Source: Ferruginibacter sp. (GTDB lineage: Bacteria; Bacteroidota; Bacteroidia; Chitinophagales; Chitinophagaceae). From it: 64,000 nucleotides of DNA. Below the pieces are notes generated by a model. It worked only from the letters and a program-made list of their open reading frames with translations. It ran no database searches and was not told the origin of the DNA. The DNA lies in NCBI GenBank assembly GCA_013141435.1, contig JABFQZ010000003.1:1-64000 (forward strand), given 5' to 3'. Made by a program: the position numbers and the translations under genes. Below, in pieces: positions 1-10,382 of this stretch. Positions within the stretch are counted from its first letter, which is position 1, and each line of letters starts with the position of its first letter.

Positions 1-499
1 CCTTAAATCTATTTTAAGATTAAATACGTTTAATATTTTTACAAATGTAAGAAGATTAGCTAATTATACATTTTATATATAAATTTACTTTTGTAAAAAT
101 TACATATAATAAAAAATATGTTTATTTGTTACTTACATTTCCTAAATTTTTGCATTTTTTTACATTTGAATCCATAAGGTTAGCAAAAATAGTTGGTAGG
201 CAAAATTGGGCTTATTCATGTGATTATACATTTTTTTGGAATTTCTATTTTGGCAGGAAATAAAAATATAATGATTTATAAATTTTATGCATCTTCCTTT
301 TTTTTCGTAAAATGGTAATTTTTTTTTGACTTTATTATGGTTAGATATAAAAAGTTAAATATACGATATTAAGCTAAATAAATTAGTATTTGTGTGTAAA
401 AATATTTTTTTTGATTGGGATACTTTGATTTAGTAAATTGAGGGTTCTAATTATAATATTTTACTTAAATTAACATTTTTCACAATTTTAATTTTTACA
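1..499. other. Intergenic, no gene seen
   Basis: Very AT-rich stretch before the first gene. I see no ORF, RNA gene or clear terminator in it. It must carry the promoter of the gene at 500, but I find no exact TAnnTTTG box; a 7-mer TACTTTG near 421-427 is one base short of the consensus. Confidence 0.5.
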
Positions 500-2887
500 A
501 TGAAAAGAATCTTGATTATTACTGTTTTTTTGATTTCTTTTTTAAATTCAAATTCGCAAAATAAGCTCTTTGAAAAATTTAAAAAATCAATTTTAATCTC
601 AGCAAGACCTTCAAAAATTTTATTGAATTGTTCTCCTATAATTTCTCCAATTGAAGATTGTCATAATTATCATTTTAACCCAGATTTTTCTGCAACTTCT
701 CCATATAATTGGGACTTTCCTTTTAATTATAATTTTGTTACACAGTGGGTAGCTTCTTCTGGAACCCCCCAATTAGATGACCCAAATGGAATAATAAGTA
801 CTTCAACTGTTGGAGATCATTTTGCTTATATGGGCTTTGTCTCGGATTTCGATGGAAATGGAATTGAAGGTATTGCACAAAAAATACCTACCCTAATACA
901 AGGTGATAAATATTTATATACTTTTAATAAAGCATTTTCTTTTTTGCCATTTGTAAATCATAATGTAAAATTGAAAATAGAATTGCTGTATTGTTCCGAT
1001 TTTTTGAATTTTCCACCTGCAATGAGTTCTGCAATTGAGCCAGTTTTCCAAACAAATGTACCTCATCAAACAATTTATTGTGAAATAAATCCAAGTAATC
1101 CAAATTGGGAAAAAGTATTAATAAATTTTACTGCAAATAGTAACTATGATATGGTAATGATTACCCCAAGTTTTACTGATACTTATTGGAATACTGGGTT
1201 TGCTGTTGGAGGGGGAATTGGTTTTGCCTACCCACAACTTGTACACATCAACAGTTTTTCGGCCGGTGTACCACCAACACCAACTGCTGGAAATTGCAAT
1301 GTTACAATAGGGCCGCCTATTACAAATTGTATTATAGCTAATGGTTCTTTTACATGGCATGGTCCTAATGGTCAAACCATTACTACAACTACTATAAATC
1401 AACAAATACAACTAGATGCTTCTTTATCTGCAAATGTAGGTACATGGACATTGGAAATGACCTTGCCTAATACAGTAATAACAAATAATACTTGTAGTGA
1501 TAATGGTGGAATGCAGGCGAGTGTAGTGGTGCCTACTTGTCTTACTGGAATATGGCCAAAAGTTTACAATACAATTGACGGGGGAGCTGATCTTTATAAA
1601 GATTACCATGGTAATGTTATTTTGCGAACTTCAGGTATTACTTCTGATGGATTAATATTTAATCATATTGGGAACACTACTTTCCCTCCTTTACCGTATT
1701 ATGCCAGCTGTATGCAGTTTAATTCTAATGGAGTTTCAATCTGGAATAAGCATGAACTTTTGGATTTTGCATTAAGGTCAGGTACTTTACATTTTGATCA
1801 AAATATTTATTTCAATGGAATGACAGGAGGCAATGTAGCAATTCCATATAATTTATTGCCAAATGAAAGTATTATTGCTGAAACAATTAGTGGATCAATT
1901 ATTACAAAAACCGACAATTTTAATGGAGGTCAATTTCTTAGGGTGTATGATCAAATTGGTAATTTAATATCTTCAACAATTTATGATTTACCATTTTTTC
2001 TTTCAAAATTTAATCTGAATACAAATAATTTATTTTTGTTATCATCATCGGATTATAATGGTGTCCAACACCTAAAAAGATTTCATTTTAATGGCAATAG
2101 CTTAATTCAAACACTTTCCATTCCCTTCCCGCCAAATTCTATTTTGAACGATTTTTATATAGATAATTTAGACAATTGTTTTATCAGAGGTGCAAACACT
2201 AAATTAATGCATTTTGATTTTGTTAATGGTACATTAAATCCTGTAAACATACCTGGTTTTGATAATAATAATTTAGGAGATAATAGGACTTTAAATAGAT
2301 ATACAGATGATATTTATTTATTTTCTGCTGGTAATTATTTATACATTCTGAATTTTGCAAACATGACCCAAAAGAAAATTTATGTTTCGAGTCCTTTAGG
2401 AGGTGTTAATTATTTGTTTGATGATGGATACGTATATATAACTAACTCATACCTTCCAAATCTCCAAATCGGAAATCAATTCATCCCTTTACTTTCAAAT
2501 ACTACTACTTTAGCTGTATTTATAACCAAGCTAGACATTAATATCGATTTCAGCTTCCGAGCTCCAGCAACCAATTCCGAAAATACTTTTTCTCAAAAAT
2601 CAAATACTGTGCAAGAAAATGCGACTACTCTGCAAACTAGCAAACAAGCAGATGCAGGCATAAACAAAACAGTTTTAGATATAAATTCAGTAAAAACTAC
2701 CAATATTTCCTCTATACAATTATACAACCAAGTAGGGCAGCTAATAACTGTAATAACAACCCAGCAAGCCATAACTGACTTAATGAGCAATAAAGCTCCT
2801 ACAACAAATTTTGTAGCAGGCTTATATTTCTTAAGAGTAACTTACAAAAACAATAAAACCGAAACAATAAAACGTTTTTTAAACTAA
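500..2887 (+). CDS. Secreted protein with type A T9SS sorting domain
   Basis: A 795-residue secreted protein of unknown function. Residues 1-19 form a signal peptide (Lys-Arg, a hydrophobic stretch, then Asn-Ser-Gln). The middle is rich in Asn, Phe, Tyr and Gly and resembles the jelly-roll/beta-sandwich and beta-propeller-like regions common in Bacteroidota surface proteins, but I recognise no enzyme. The last ~75 residues match the type A C-terminal sorting domain of the type IX secretion system: an SIQLYNQVGQLI-like strand, then FVAGLYFLRV, and a basic end KRFLN. The protein is therefore expected to cross the outer membrane and be attached to the surface or released. It lies 51 bp upstream of a giant T9SS adhesin on the same strand and may be co-transcribed with it. 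Confidence 0.8.
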   Translation: MKRILIITVFLISFLNSNSQNKLFEKFKKSILISARPSKILLNCSPIISPIEDCHNYHFNPDFSATSPYNWDFPFNYNFVTQWVASSGTPQLDDPNGIISTSTVGDHFAYMGFVSDFDGNGIEGIAQKIPTLIQGDKYLYTFNKAFSFLPFVNHNVKLKIELLYCSDFLNFPPAMSSAIEPVFQTNVPHQTIYCEINPSNPNWEKVLINFTANSNYDMVMITPSFTDTYWNTGFAVGGGIGFAYPQLVHINSFSAGVPPTPTAGNCNVTIGPPITNCIIANGSFTWHGPNGQTITTTTINQQIQLDASLSANVGTWTLEMTLPNTVITNNTCSDNGGMQASVVVPTCLTGIWPKVYNTIDGGADLYKDYHGNVILRTSGITSDGLIFNHIGNTTFPPLPYYASCMQFNSNGVSIWNKHELLDFALRSGTLHFDQNIYFNGMTGGNVAIPYNLLPNESIIAETISGSIITKTDNFNGGQFLRVYDQIGNLISSTIYDLPFFLSKFNLNTNNLFLLSSSDYNGVQHLKRFHFNGNSLIQTLSIPFPPNSILNDFYIDNLDNCFIRGANTKLMHFDFVNGTLNPVNIPGFDNNNLGDNRTLNRYTDDIYLFSAGNYLYILNFANMTQKKIYVSSPLGGVNYLFDDGYVYITNSYLPNLQIGNQFIPLLSNTTTLAVFITKLDINIDFSFRAPATNSENTFSQKSNTVQENATTLQTSKQADAGINKTVLDINSVKTTNISSIQLYNQVGQLITVITTQQAITDLMSNKAPTTNFVAGLYFLRVTYKNNKTETIKRFLN

Positions 2888-2938
2888 AAGCATCTTATTT
2901 AAAAAGACCAAACAGACAAAAAGGTTATAAAAACAATA

Positions 2939-5900
2939 ATGAAAAAATATTTAGTATTATTTATAGTAGTTTTTTTTGTGCAGCATGCCTTTGCACAAGA
3001 TTTTTCCAATAAAGGGAAAGATTTTTGGATTAGTTACCCTGAGCATATAAATGGGACATCTTCTGTGATGGGATTGTATATTACTAGCGATGTTAGTACT
3101 ACAGGAATTGTTACAGTAAACGGTGCAAATATTCCATTTACTTTAACTGCAAATACTGTAAATAGTATTTTTTTGGGTCCAAATGGAGCTGGTTCTGCGC
3201 CAAATTCTTTTATTCACATGGGTGGAATTCAAGATGGAATAAAAGTAGGGGGAGCTATTCATATTGTTGCAACCAAACCTGTAGTTGTTTATGCACATAT
3301 TATATTTTCTGCTAGGTCAGGCGCAAGTTTAATTTTACCAACAAATGTTTGGGGAAAAGAATATATTGTTCCAAGTTATAAGAATGATGGAGGTAATGGT
3401 GGAGGTCAAGGATTTGGCGAAATAAATATTATGAGCTCTCTTCCTAATACTTTAGTTGAAATAACACCGCAAATAACTACAAGAAATGGGCTTAGAACTG
3501 CTGGGGTTCCTTACCAAATTACTTTAGCAAATCCAGGCGATGTATATCAAGTACAATTTCCTCAAAATACTGATATGTCTGGAACTACTGTAAAGTCAAT
3601 TGCTTCTGGTTCGTCTAGTTGCCAACCAATTGCAGTTATCTCTGCAACTACTTGGACAGCCTTAAATTGTAGTAACGGAAATGGTGGAGATAATTTTTAC
3701 CAACAATTATTTCCTTATAGTACATGGGGAAAACAATTTTTAACTTCCCCCCTAAAAAAAACTAGTTCAGCTACAGACCATAATATAGACATTGTGAGAG
3801 TTTTTGTAAAAGATCCTACAACTGTAGTACAAAGAACACAAAATGGGATAACTTCAACTCTTACAGGAATCCAAGTTGGAAATTTTTACGAATATAATAC
3901 AGAATTCCCAACACTTTTGCAAGCAGATAAAGCTATACAAGTAATCCAGTATATTACTACGCAAAATTGTGGTAGTCCCCAAACGCAATCTGACCCTGAA
4001 ATGATTTCTCTAAGTTCTGTTGAACAAACAATTAATGATATTACTGTTTTTTCTGCTTTTCAAGCAAATGTGCCAGCTGGGCAAAGCAATGTTACTACAC
4101 ATTATATCAATGTTGTAATGAAATCTGCCCATACAAGTACTTTTAAAATAAATGGACTTGTACCTACCTCTGCTTTTATACCAATACCCAGTACTAACTA
4201 TTCATATTTAAAGCAAAACATTCCAACAACAGGTTCTCCAGTTTCAAGGTTGACTTCTGATAGTGGATTTAGTGCAATTGCCTATGGTTTTGGAAATGTA
4301 GAAAGTTATGGTTACAACGCAGGTACTAATGTTAAAAGTATAGGGCAAGATTTAGTTATTCAAAACCAATTAAGTACTTTACCACAAAGTACTGCATGTT
4401 CTAATTCGCCTTTTGTATTTAAAGTTTATTTGCCTGATTCTGCTAAAAGTAATATAACTGGTATTACTAATTTATTGAGGTACGATTCTATGAAATGGAG
4501 TGTAACAACACCTACTGCTTTTACGCCCAATAATTTCCCAGTAATGGTAAAACCAATAAATCAGACCCCACCCGGCAGTCCCATGCCACCTTATTACCCT
4601 AATCCGGTTGTTAGAGCAGATTCTACGAACACAGTGTTAGGAAAGAAAGTAGCTTGGTATTCTATTGTACCACCTACAAATTATGCTGTAAATATTTCGG
4701 GTCCTTATACACTTACCGTAACTGGCTATAGTACAAATGTAACTGATGGCTGCGCCACAGGCAACGAAACTGTATATGAATTTCCTTTTATTGTAGCACC
4801 GCCACCAGTACCAGATTTTATCAATACCACTCCTGGTTGCCCTGCCGATTCTGTTAGGTTTACCGAAACCACTTTACAATTACCTTACCCAACCTATAAA
4901 TTTTGGTGGGATTTTGGAGAACCTTCTAGCGGAGCAAATAATAATTCTACTCTAAGAAATCCAGTACATGCATACGCCAACCCAGGTACTTACTCTGTTA
5001 AGTTTGGTAATATTACTACTGCAGGTTGTATAAGCGACACCATTTCAAAAACTGTAGTTGTACCTATTTTAGTAAACGCTACCATAACCGGCACTACTAC
5101 TCTTTGCCAAAACGCTACTCAACCTACCATTACTTTTACAGGCACAAATGGTGTTTTGCCTTATACATTTACATACAATATAAATGGTGGTGCAGCACAA
5201 ACAATTAGTACAACTGGTACAAATACTTCTGTTACATTATTAGCACCTACAAACATAGTAGGTCCTTTTGCTTATAATTTGGTAAAGGTAGAAAATGCAA
5301 ATCCTGCATTTTGTAGTAGAGTAATAACTGGGCAAACCGCTACTGTTACTGTAAACCCTTTACCTACTGCTACCATAACAGGAGCAATAAATGTGTGCCA
5401 AAATACTACAGCTCCATTAATTACTTTTACTGGGGCTAATGCTACTGCACCTTATACTTTTACGTATAATATTAATGGTGGTACAAATCAAACCATCACT
5501 ACTACCTCTGGTAATAGTGTTACCCTTGCTGCACCTACAACATCGGTGGGTACTTTTAATTATAATTTGGTTTCGGTGGTAGATGCTTCTACAACTTTAT
5601 GTTCAAATACTGCTGTGGGTTCGGCTCAAGTTGTTGTTCAAGCTACGCCTACAGCTACCATTACTGGTACGATCTCTTTATGTAAAGATGCAGCTGCGCC
5701 AAGTATTACTTTTAACGGTGTAAATGGAATTGCTCCTTTTACTTTTACCTATAATATTAATGGAGGTGCAACGCAAACGGTAAGTACCATTGCGCCTGCT
5801 ACATCTATTACTATACCTGTTTCAATGGCAGCTACAGGTACATTTGTTTATAATTTATTAAGTGTACAAAATACTGGACCTACTACTTGTATTACCAATT

Positions 5901-8900
5901 TTACTACCGCATCGGCTACAGTAATAATAAACCCAGTACCTACGGCAACCATTAGTGGTACAACATCTGTTTGCCAAGTTGCAGGTGCACAAACGGTTAC
6001 TCTTACTGGTGCAGGTGGTACAGCACCTTACACTTTTACATATTCCATAAATGGAGTTACACAACCTACTATAGTTTCTACTGGCAATATAGCTACAATA
6101 ATAGCACCTGTAACAACAGTAGGTACATTTGTTTATAATATTATTTCTATAAAAGATGCAAGCAGTACGCTTTGTATTAAAAATTACCCATTGGTTGCAC
6201 AGCCAAGTGCAACAGTTGTGGTACAAGCTACATCTACAGCTACTATTGCAGGTAGTACTATTGTTTGTCAAAATAATACAGCACCTGTAATTACATTTAC
6301 GGCAGCCAATGGAGTTGCACCTTTTACATTTACATACAATATTAATGGTGGTACTACACAAACAATTAGTACTATTGGGGCAGCTACTTCTGTTACATTG
6401 CCTGTTTCATTGGCTGCAACTGGTACGTTTGTTTATAACTTATTATCAGTAAAAAATACTGGTTCTATAAACTGTACTACTCCTATTACTGGTGCTACGG
6501 CAACTGTTGTTATCAATCCTGTACCTACTGCTACAATTGCAGGTACAACTACTGTTTGCCAAAATACTACAGCTCCAATTGTAACTTTTACTGGAGCAAA
6601 TGGTACTGCACCTTATACGTTTAATTATACCTTAAATAGTGTACCACTTACTGTAACAACTACAAGTGGCAATAGTGTAACTTTAAATGCACCTACTGGT
6701 ACACCTGGAACGTTTAATTATGTAATAACATCTGTAAAAGATGCATCTGCTACTGCTTGTACCCAAACACAAGCTGGTACTGCCACTATTACCGTAAAAC
6801 AATTAGCAACTGCTACTATATCATCAAGCATGGCTACAATTTGTCAAAATAGTACAGCACTACCTACAATTACTTTTACAGCTACAGGCGGTGTAGCGCC
6901 TTATACATTTACTTATACAATAAATGGCGGTGCTAATTTAACTACAACTACTACCACTGGTAATACTAAAACTATAACTGTACCTACAACCACGGCAGGT
7001 ACATATATATATGCACTTGTAAGTGTGCAAGAGAGTAGTGTAGGAGGTTTATGTGTAAACCCACAAATTGGTAGTGCACAAGTAATTGTACAGCCGCAAC
7101 CTACAGCCAGCTTTACAACTGCTGCCCCATATTGTGCATTTAAAGATGTTATATTTACACCTGCTGGTACTATAAGTGCTGGCAGCATTACATCTTGGGT
7201 GTGGAATTACGATAATGGTACAGGTGCCAATGTGCGTACAGATCAATTGCCTTTTACCATAAATTATCCAACAGCTGGGGTTAAAAATGTAACATATAAA
7301 ACCATTTCCAACCTTGGTTGTGAGAGTGTACTTTTTACAGCCCCTGTTACTATAAATAGCAAGCCTAAAGCTGGTTTTATAAGCCCCGAAAGTTGCCTTG
7401 CAGATGCTTTTGCACAATTTACTGATACAAGTACTGTAGTAGGTGGTACAATTGTTTTTTGGGAGTGGGACTTTGGAGATGCCACACCAATTTTAGCAGG
7501 TTCTGGTCCTACTTTCCAAAACCCACAACATGCATATACTACTGTAGGTTTAAAAACGGTAAAACTAATTGTAACTAGCAATAGTGGTTGTAAAGATACT
7601 TTGCCAGCACAAAGCTTTTTTATAAATGGAGAAGTAACTTCGGCCGATTTTATTGTACAAACACCTACTGCACTTTGTAGCAATAGACCAGTATTTATTA
7701 AAGAAAATAGCGTAGTAAATGTGGGTGGGCTTATTCGAGTAGAAATTTATTGGGATAATCTTAATTTTCCAGCCGTAAAAGAAACCGACGAATTACCTAC
7801 ATCTGGCAAAATTTATGTGCATAATTATACTAATTTGCAAATAGATAAAACTTATCAAATAAGATACATTGCTTATACAGGTTTTGATGGAACATGTCAG
7901 AAAGAAATTATTAAAGATATTGTAGTACATGCATCACCAATTGCCATATTTACTGCACCATTAGATGTTTGTTTGTATGGTGGCCCAGTTACTTTAAATA
8001 CTGGTACTCCTACAGGTGGCACTGGTGTATATATTGGTGCTGGGGTTTCATTGGTTGGAGGTGTTTATACTTTTAATCCATTAGCAGTAGGAGTAACAAT
8101 AGGAAACACAAATAATGTTACTTATGCAGTTACATCGCCTGCTGGCTGCGACTCTGCACTTGTACGCCCAATACGAGTACTTGCACCACCAGTTATCAAT
8201 ACATTTACTACAATTGGAAATCTTTGTAGAGTAAACGATATTATTTTCCACAATACTACAACCAATGGCGATGGTACAATTACAAAATGGATATACGATT
8301 GGGGAGATGGATCGCCAATACAGACTATGCTAACAGGTGCCGATGTTACACATCAGTATATTACAGCTGGGCCCAAAACGGTGACTTTAACAATAGAAAC
8401 TGGTTATGGTTGTAAAAGTTTGCCTCGTACATTAAATATTGCTGTTAATCCATTGCCTGTACCAAGTTATACCTTTACCAATTCGGCTTGTTTGCCAGCT
8501 GCTAATATAACTTTTACAAATACAATGGCAAACCAAGCTAATTTTAATTATGTATGGAGTTTTGAGTTGCCAAGTGCAACTGCTCCAAATACAAGTGTTT
8601 TGCCTAACCCTAGCCATGTTTATACAAACCTTGGTCCACATAGTACTCATTTAATAGCTACAAATAATACTACTGGCTGTAAAGATTCTACGGCAATTAT
8701 TATAATTGATAATAATACAATACACCCTGCACCAGTTGTGGTATTTAACACAATACCCGATGTGTGTTTAAATAATGGTACTGTTATTTTAAACCAAGCC
8801 AGCGAAACAAGTGGTATTCCACTCAATGGTGGTGCTGTATATAGTGGAGTAGGAGTATCATTGGTAGGTGCAAACTATATATTTAACCCTCTAGCTACTG

Positions 8901-10282
8901 GTGTAGTTGTTGGGCTAAATACCATTACTGTTACGTTTACTTCTACCTTTAATTGCCCAACTGTAAAAACACAAACTTTAAGGGTATTGGCAAAACCAGT
9001 TGTAGATGTATTTACAACTTTAGGTAATAAATGCGAACAAAATGCTACTGTTTTTCACAACGAAACCACACAAGGTGCTGGTATAATAACAAATTGGGTT
9101 TACAACTGGGGCGACGGTTCTCCTTTGCAAACTGTAACTACAGGTGCTGATATTACACATTTTTATGCATTAGCAAATACTTATAATGTTACTTTAACTT
9201 TAATAACAGATTATGGTTGCAAGAGTGATGTAAAACCGCTAACAGTAATTATAAATCCTATTCCAAAACCAAACTTTATTTTTAGTGATACAGTATGTTT
9301 ACCAGCAGGAAAAGTATTTTTTACAAACACTAGTTTAAACACTTTAAGCAATACCTATTCTTGGATATTTAATGATATACCACCTACCATTAAAACTACT
9401 GTAAATACTGATTTTACTTATACTAATATTGGGCCACACCCAGTAAAATTAATAGCTACAAATGCTACTACATTTTGTAGAGATTCTATTTCTAAAAGCA
9501 TTACTACCATACACCCAGCGCCAGTAGCAGCCTTTGATTTTTCGGTGCCAAGTGTTTGTTTGGCTACCAGTGTATTTGTAATGGATAGAAGCACATTTGC
9601 TGATGGAGTTAGTAATAAATGGGAGTGGAGTTGGGGCGACGCTACAGTATCTTCTGGGGTTTCGCCTGCACCACATACTTACGGTACTGCACAAACTTAT
9701 AATGTTGTATTAAAAGTTACCAATAGTTTTGGTTGCTTCGATGATAGCAGTAGAGCATTTACTGTACATCCTTATCCAGTAGTAAATGCAGGCAAGGACA
9801 GTGTAATTTTGCAAGGAGGAAATTTGATATTAAGCCCAACAGTAACGGGCAATGACCTTAGCTATTTGTGGACAGGTACTCCAGCTCCCATCAATTTAAG
9901 TAGTACAACTGCCTTAAACCCAATAGCTTCTCCTTTAGAAGATATAACTTATAGATTATTAGTAACAGCTAGGGGCGGTTGCTCTAGGTTTGATGAAGTA
10001 TTTATTAAAGTATTAAAAGCACCAATTATACCAAATACATTTACTCCTAATAACGATGGTGTACATGATTTATGGATAATAAAATATTTAGAAAGCTATC
10101 CTGATGCAAAGGTTCAGGTATTTACCAGAACTGGGCAATTGGTGTTTCAATCTAAACGTTATTTAAACCCTTGGAATGGAACAATGAATGGAAAATCATT
10201 GCCTTTTGATACTTATTATTACATTATAGAACCAGGTACTGGCAGAAAACCAATGACAGGCTTTGTAACAATAGTGAAGTAG
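2939..10282 (+). CDS. Giant PKD-repeat surface adhesin with type B T9SS C-terminal domain
   Basis: A 2447-residue multidomain surface protein. Residues 1-19 are a signal peptide. Residues ~20-490 resemble the IgGFc-binding protein N-terminal domain (starts DFSNKGKDFWISYPEH). A first PKD domain lies near 640-700. Seven tandem ~95-residue repeats span ~713-1384, each starting like ATITGTTTVCQN, with a central PYTFTYNINGG strand. Further PKD domains follow (WxWDFGD/WGDGSP cores ending in a conserved Cys). The last ~85 residues, from about 2363 (IPNTFTPNNDGVHDLW), are the gliding-motility/CHU_C type B sorting domain. The family is SprB-like: secreted by the type IX system, surface-exposed, and used in adhesion or gliding. 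The PorP/SprF gene 100 bp downstream fits known SprB-SprF pairing. The ligand cannot be inferred. Confidence 0.88.
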   Translation: MKKYLVLFIVVFFVQHAFAQDFSNKGKDFWISYPEHINGTSSVMGLYITSDVSTTGIVTVNGANIPFTLTANTVNSIFLGPNGAGSAPNSFIHMGGIQDGIKVGGAIHIVATKPVVVYAHIIFSARSGASLILPTNVWGKEYIVPSYKNDGGNGGGQGFGEINIMSSLPNTLVEITPQITTRNGLRTAGVPYQITLANPGDVYQVQFPQNTDMSGTTVKSIASGSSSCQPIAVISATTWTALNCSNGNGGDNFYQQLFPYSTWGKQFLTSPLKKTSSATDHNIDIVRVFVKDPTTVVQRTQNGITSTLTGIQVGNFYEYNTEFPTLLQADKAIQVIQYITTQNCGSPQTQSDPEMISLSSVEQTINDITVFSAFQANVPAGQSNVTTHYINVVMKSAHTSTFKINGLVPTSAFIPIPSTNYSYLKQNIPTTGSPVSRLTSDSGFSAIAYGFGNVESYGYNAGTNVKSIGQDLVIQNQLSTLPQSTACSNSPFVFKVYLPDSAKSNITGITNLLRYDSMKWSVTTPTAFTPNNFPVMVKPINQTPPGSPMPPYYPNPVVRADSTNTVLGKKVAWYSIVPPTNYAVNISGPYTLTVTGYSTNVTDGCATGNETVYEFPFIVAPPPVPDFINTTPGCPADSVRFTETTLQLPYPTYKFWWDFGEPSSGANNNSTLRNPVHAYANPGTYSVKFGNITTAGCISDTISKTVVVPILVNATITGTTTLCQNATQPTITFTGTNGVLPYTFTYNINGGAAQTISTTGTNTSVTLLAPTNIVGPFAYNLVKVENANPAFCSRVITGQTATVTVNPLPTATITGAINVCQNTTAPLITFTGANATAPYTFTYNINGGTNQTITTTSGNSVTLAAPTTSVGTFNYNLVSVVDASTTLCSNTAVGSAQVVVQATPTATITGTISLCKDAAAPSITFNGVNGIAPFTFTYNINGGATQTVSTIAPATSITIPVSMAATGTFVYNLLSVQNTGPTTCITNFTTASATVIINPVPTATISGTTSVCQVAGAQTVTLTGAGGTAPYTFTYSINGVTQPTIVSTGNIATIIAPVTTVGTFVYNIISIKDASSTLCIKNYPLVAQPSATVVVQATSTATIAGSTIVCQNNTAPVITFTAANGVAPFTFTYNINGGTTQTISTIGAATSVTLPVSLAATGTFVYNLLSVKNTGSINCTTPITGATATVVINPVPTATIAGTTTVCQNTTAPIVTFTGANGTAPYTFNYTLNSVPLTVTTTSGNSVTLNAPTGTPGTFNYVITSVKDASATACTQTQAGTATITVKQLATATISSSMATICQNSTALPTITFTATGGVAPYTFTYTINGGANLTTTTTTGNTKTITVPTTTAGTYIYALVSVQESSVGGLCVNPQIGSAQVIVQPQPTASFTTAAPYCAFKDVIFTPAGTISAGSITSWVWNYDNGTGANVRTDQLPFTINYPTAGVKNVTYKTISNLGCESVLFTAPVTINSKPKAGFISPESCLADAFAQFTDTSTVVGGTIVFWEWDFGDATPILAGSGPTFQNPQHAYTTVGLKTVKLIVTSNSGCKDTLPAQSFFINGEVTSADFIVQTPTALCSNRPVFIKENSVVNVGGLIRVEIYWDNLNFPAVKETDELPTSGKIYVHNYTNLQIDKTYQIRYIAYTGFDGTCQKEIIKDIVVHASPIAIFTAPLDVCLYGGPVTLNTGTPTGGTGVYIGAGVSLVGGVYTFNPLAVGVTIGNTNNVTYAVTSPAGCDSALVRPIRVLAPPVINTFTTIGNLCRVNDIIFHNTTTNGDGTITKWIYDWGDGSPIQTMLTGADVTHQYITAGPKTVTLTIETGYGCKSLPRTLNIAVNPLPVPSYTFTNSACLPAANITFTNTMANQANFNYVWSFELPSATAPNTSVLPNPSHVYTNLGPHSTHLIATNNTTGCKDSTAIIIIDNNTIHPAPVVVFNTIPDVCLNNGTVILNQASETSGIPLNGGAVYSGVGVSLVGANYIFNPLATGVVVGLNTITVTFTSTFNCPTVKTQTLRVLAKPVVDVFTTLGNKCEQNATVFHNETTQGAGIITNWVYNWGDGSPLQTVTTGADITHFYALANTYNVTLTLITDYGCKSDVKPLTVIINPIPKPNFIFSDTVCLPAGKVFFTNTSLNTLSNTYSWIFNDIPPTIKTTVNTDFTYTNIGPHPVKLIATNATTFCRDSISKSITTIHPAPVAAFDFSVPSVCLATSVFVMDRSTFADGVSNKWEWSWGDATVSSGVSPAPHTYGTAQTYNVVLKVTNSFGCFDDSSRAFTVHPYPVVNAGKDSVILQGGNLILSPTVTGNDLSYLWTGTPAPINLSSTTALNPIASPLEDITYRLLVTARGGCSRFDEVFIKVLKAPIIPNTFTPNNDGVHDLWIIKYLESYPDAKVQVFTRTGQLVFQSKRYLNPWNGTMNGKSLPFDTYYYIIEPGTGRKPMTGFVTIVK
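5079..7090 (+). repeat. Seven tandem ~285-bp coding repeats in the adhesin
   Basis: Seven consecutive in-frame units of about 95 codons, diverged from one another, encode the repeats beginning ATITG/ATIAG/ATISG and containing a Cys near position 10. Unit starts at protein level all follow a Val-x-Pro-x-Pro-Thr-Ala type linker. Divergence between copies shows that they are not a recent expansion. Confidence 0.85.
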
Positions 10283-10319
10283 CAATGGGTATTGAATGAT
10301 GAATTATGAATGAGAGGTA

Positions 10320-10375
10320 GTTTTTTATTCTTTGCGTAAGTCTTAAAACACTTTGCGGTTAAGAAAAAATTAAAT
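10320..10375. repeat. Bacteroidota-type intergenic filler sequence
   Basis: The gap between the adhesin and porP carries a stretch reading CTTTGCGTAAGTCTTAAAAC followed by ACTTTGCGGTTAAG. From memory, runs of this kind (ctttgcg...ctttgcggttaa) recur in intergenic regions of many Bacteroidota genomes. There is only one copy in this window, so calling it a repeat rests on recollection. Preceding it is a short ATGAATTATGAATGA-like repeat (10299-10314). Confidence 0.35.
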
Positions 10376-10382
10376 AAAAAAA

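Noticed and set aside
192..199. A third GTTGGTAG near the left end, as another cassette boundary
   Set aside because: An 8-bp word is expected about once or twice by chance in 64 kb on two strands, and no inverted-repeat element or atypical gene accompanies it.
5858..6361. Cys-rich open frame on the minus strand
   Set aside because: It arises from the composition of the repeat region (ACA/ACT Thr codons read in reverse); it has no promoter or homology and lies fully inside the adhesin gene.
5079..7090. Possible CRISPR array or tandem DNA repeat
   Set aside because: The ~285-bp units are in-frame, diverged protein repeats in an open reading frame, not short identical repeats with unique spacers.
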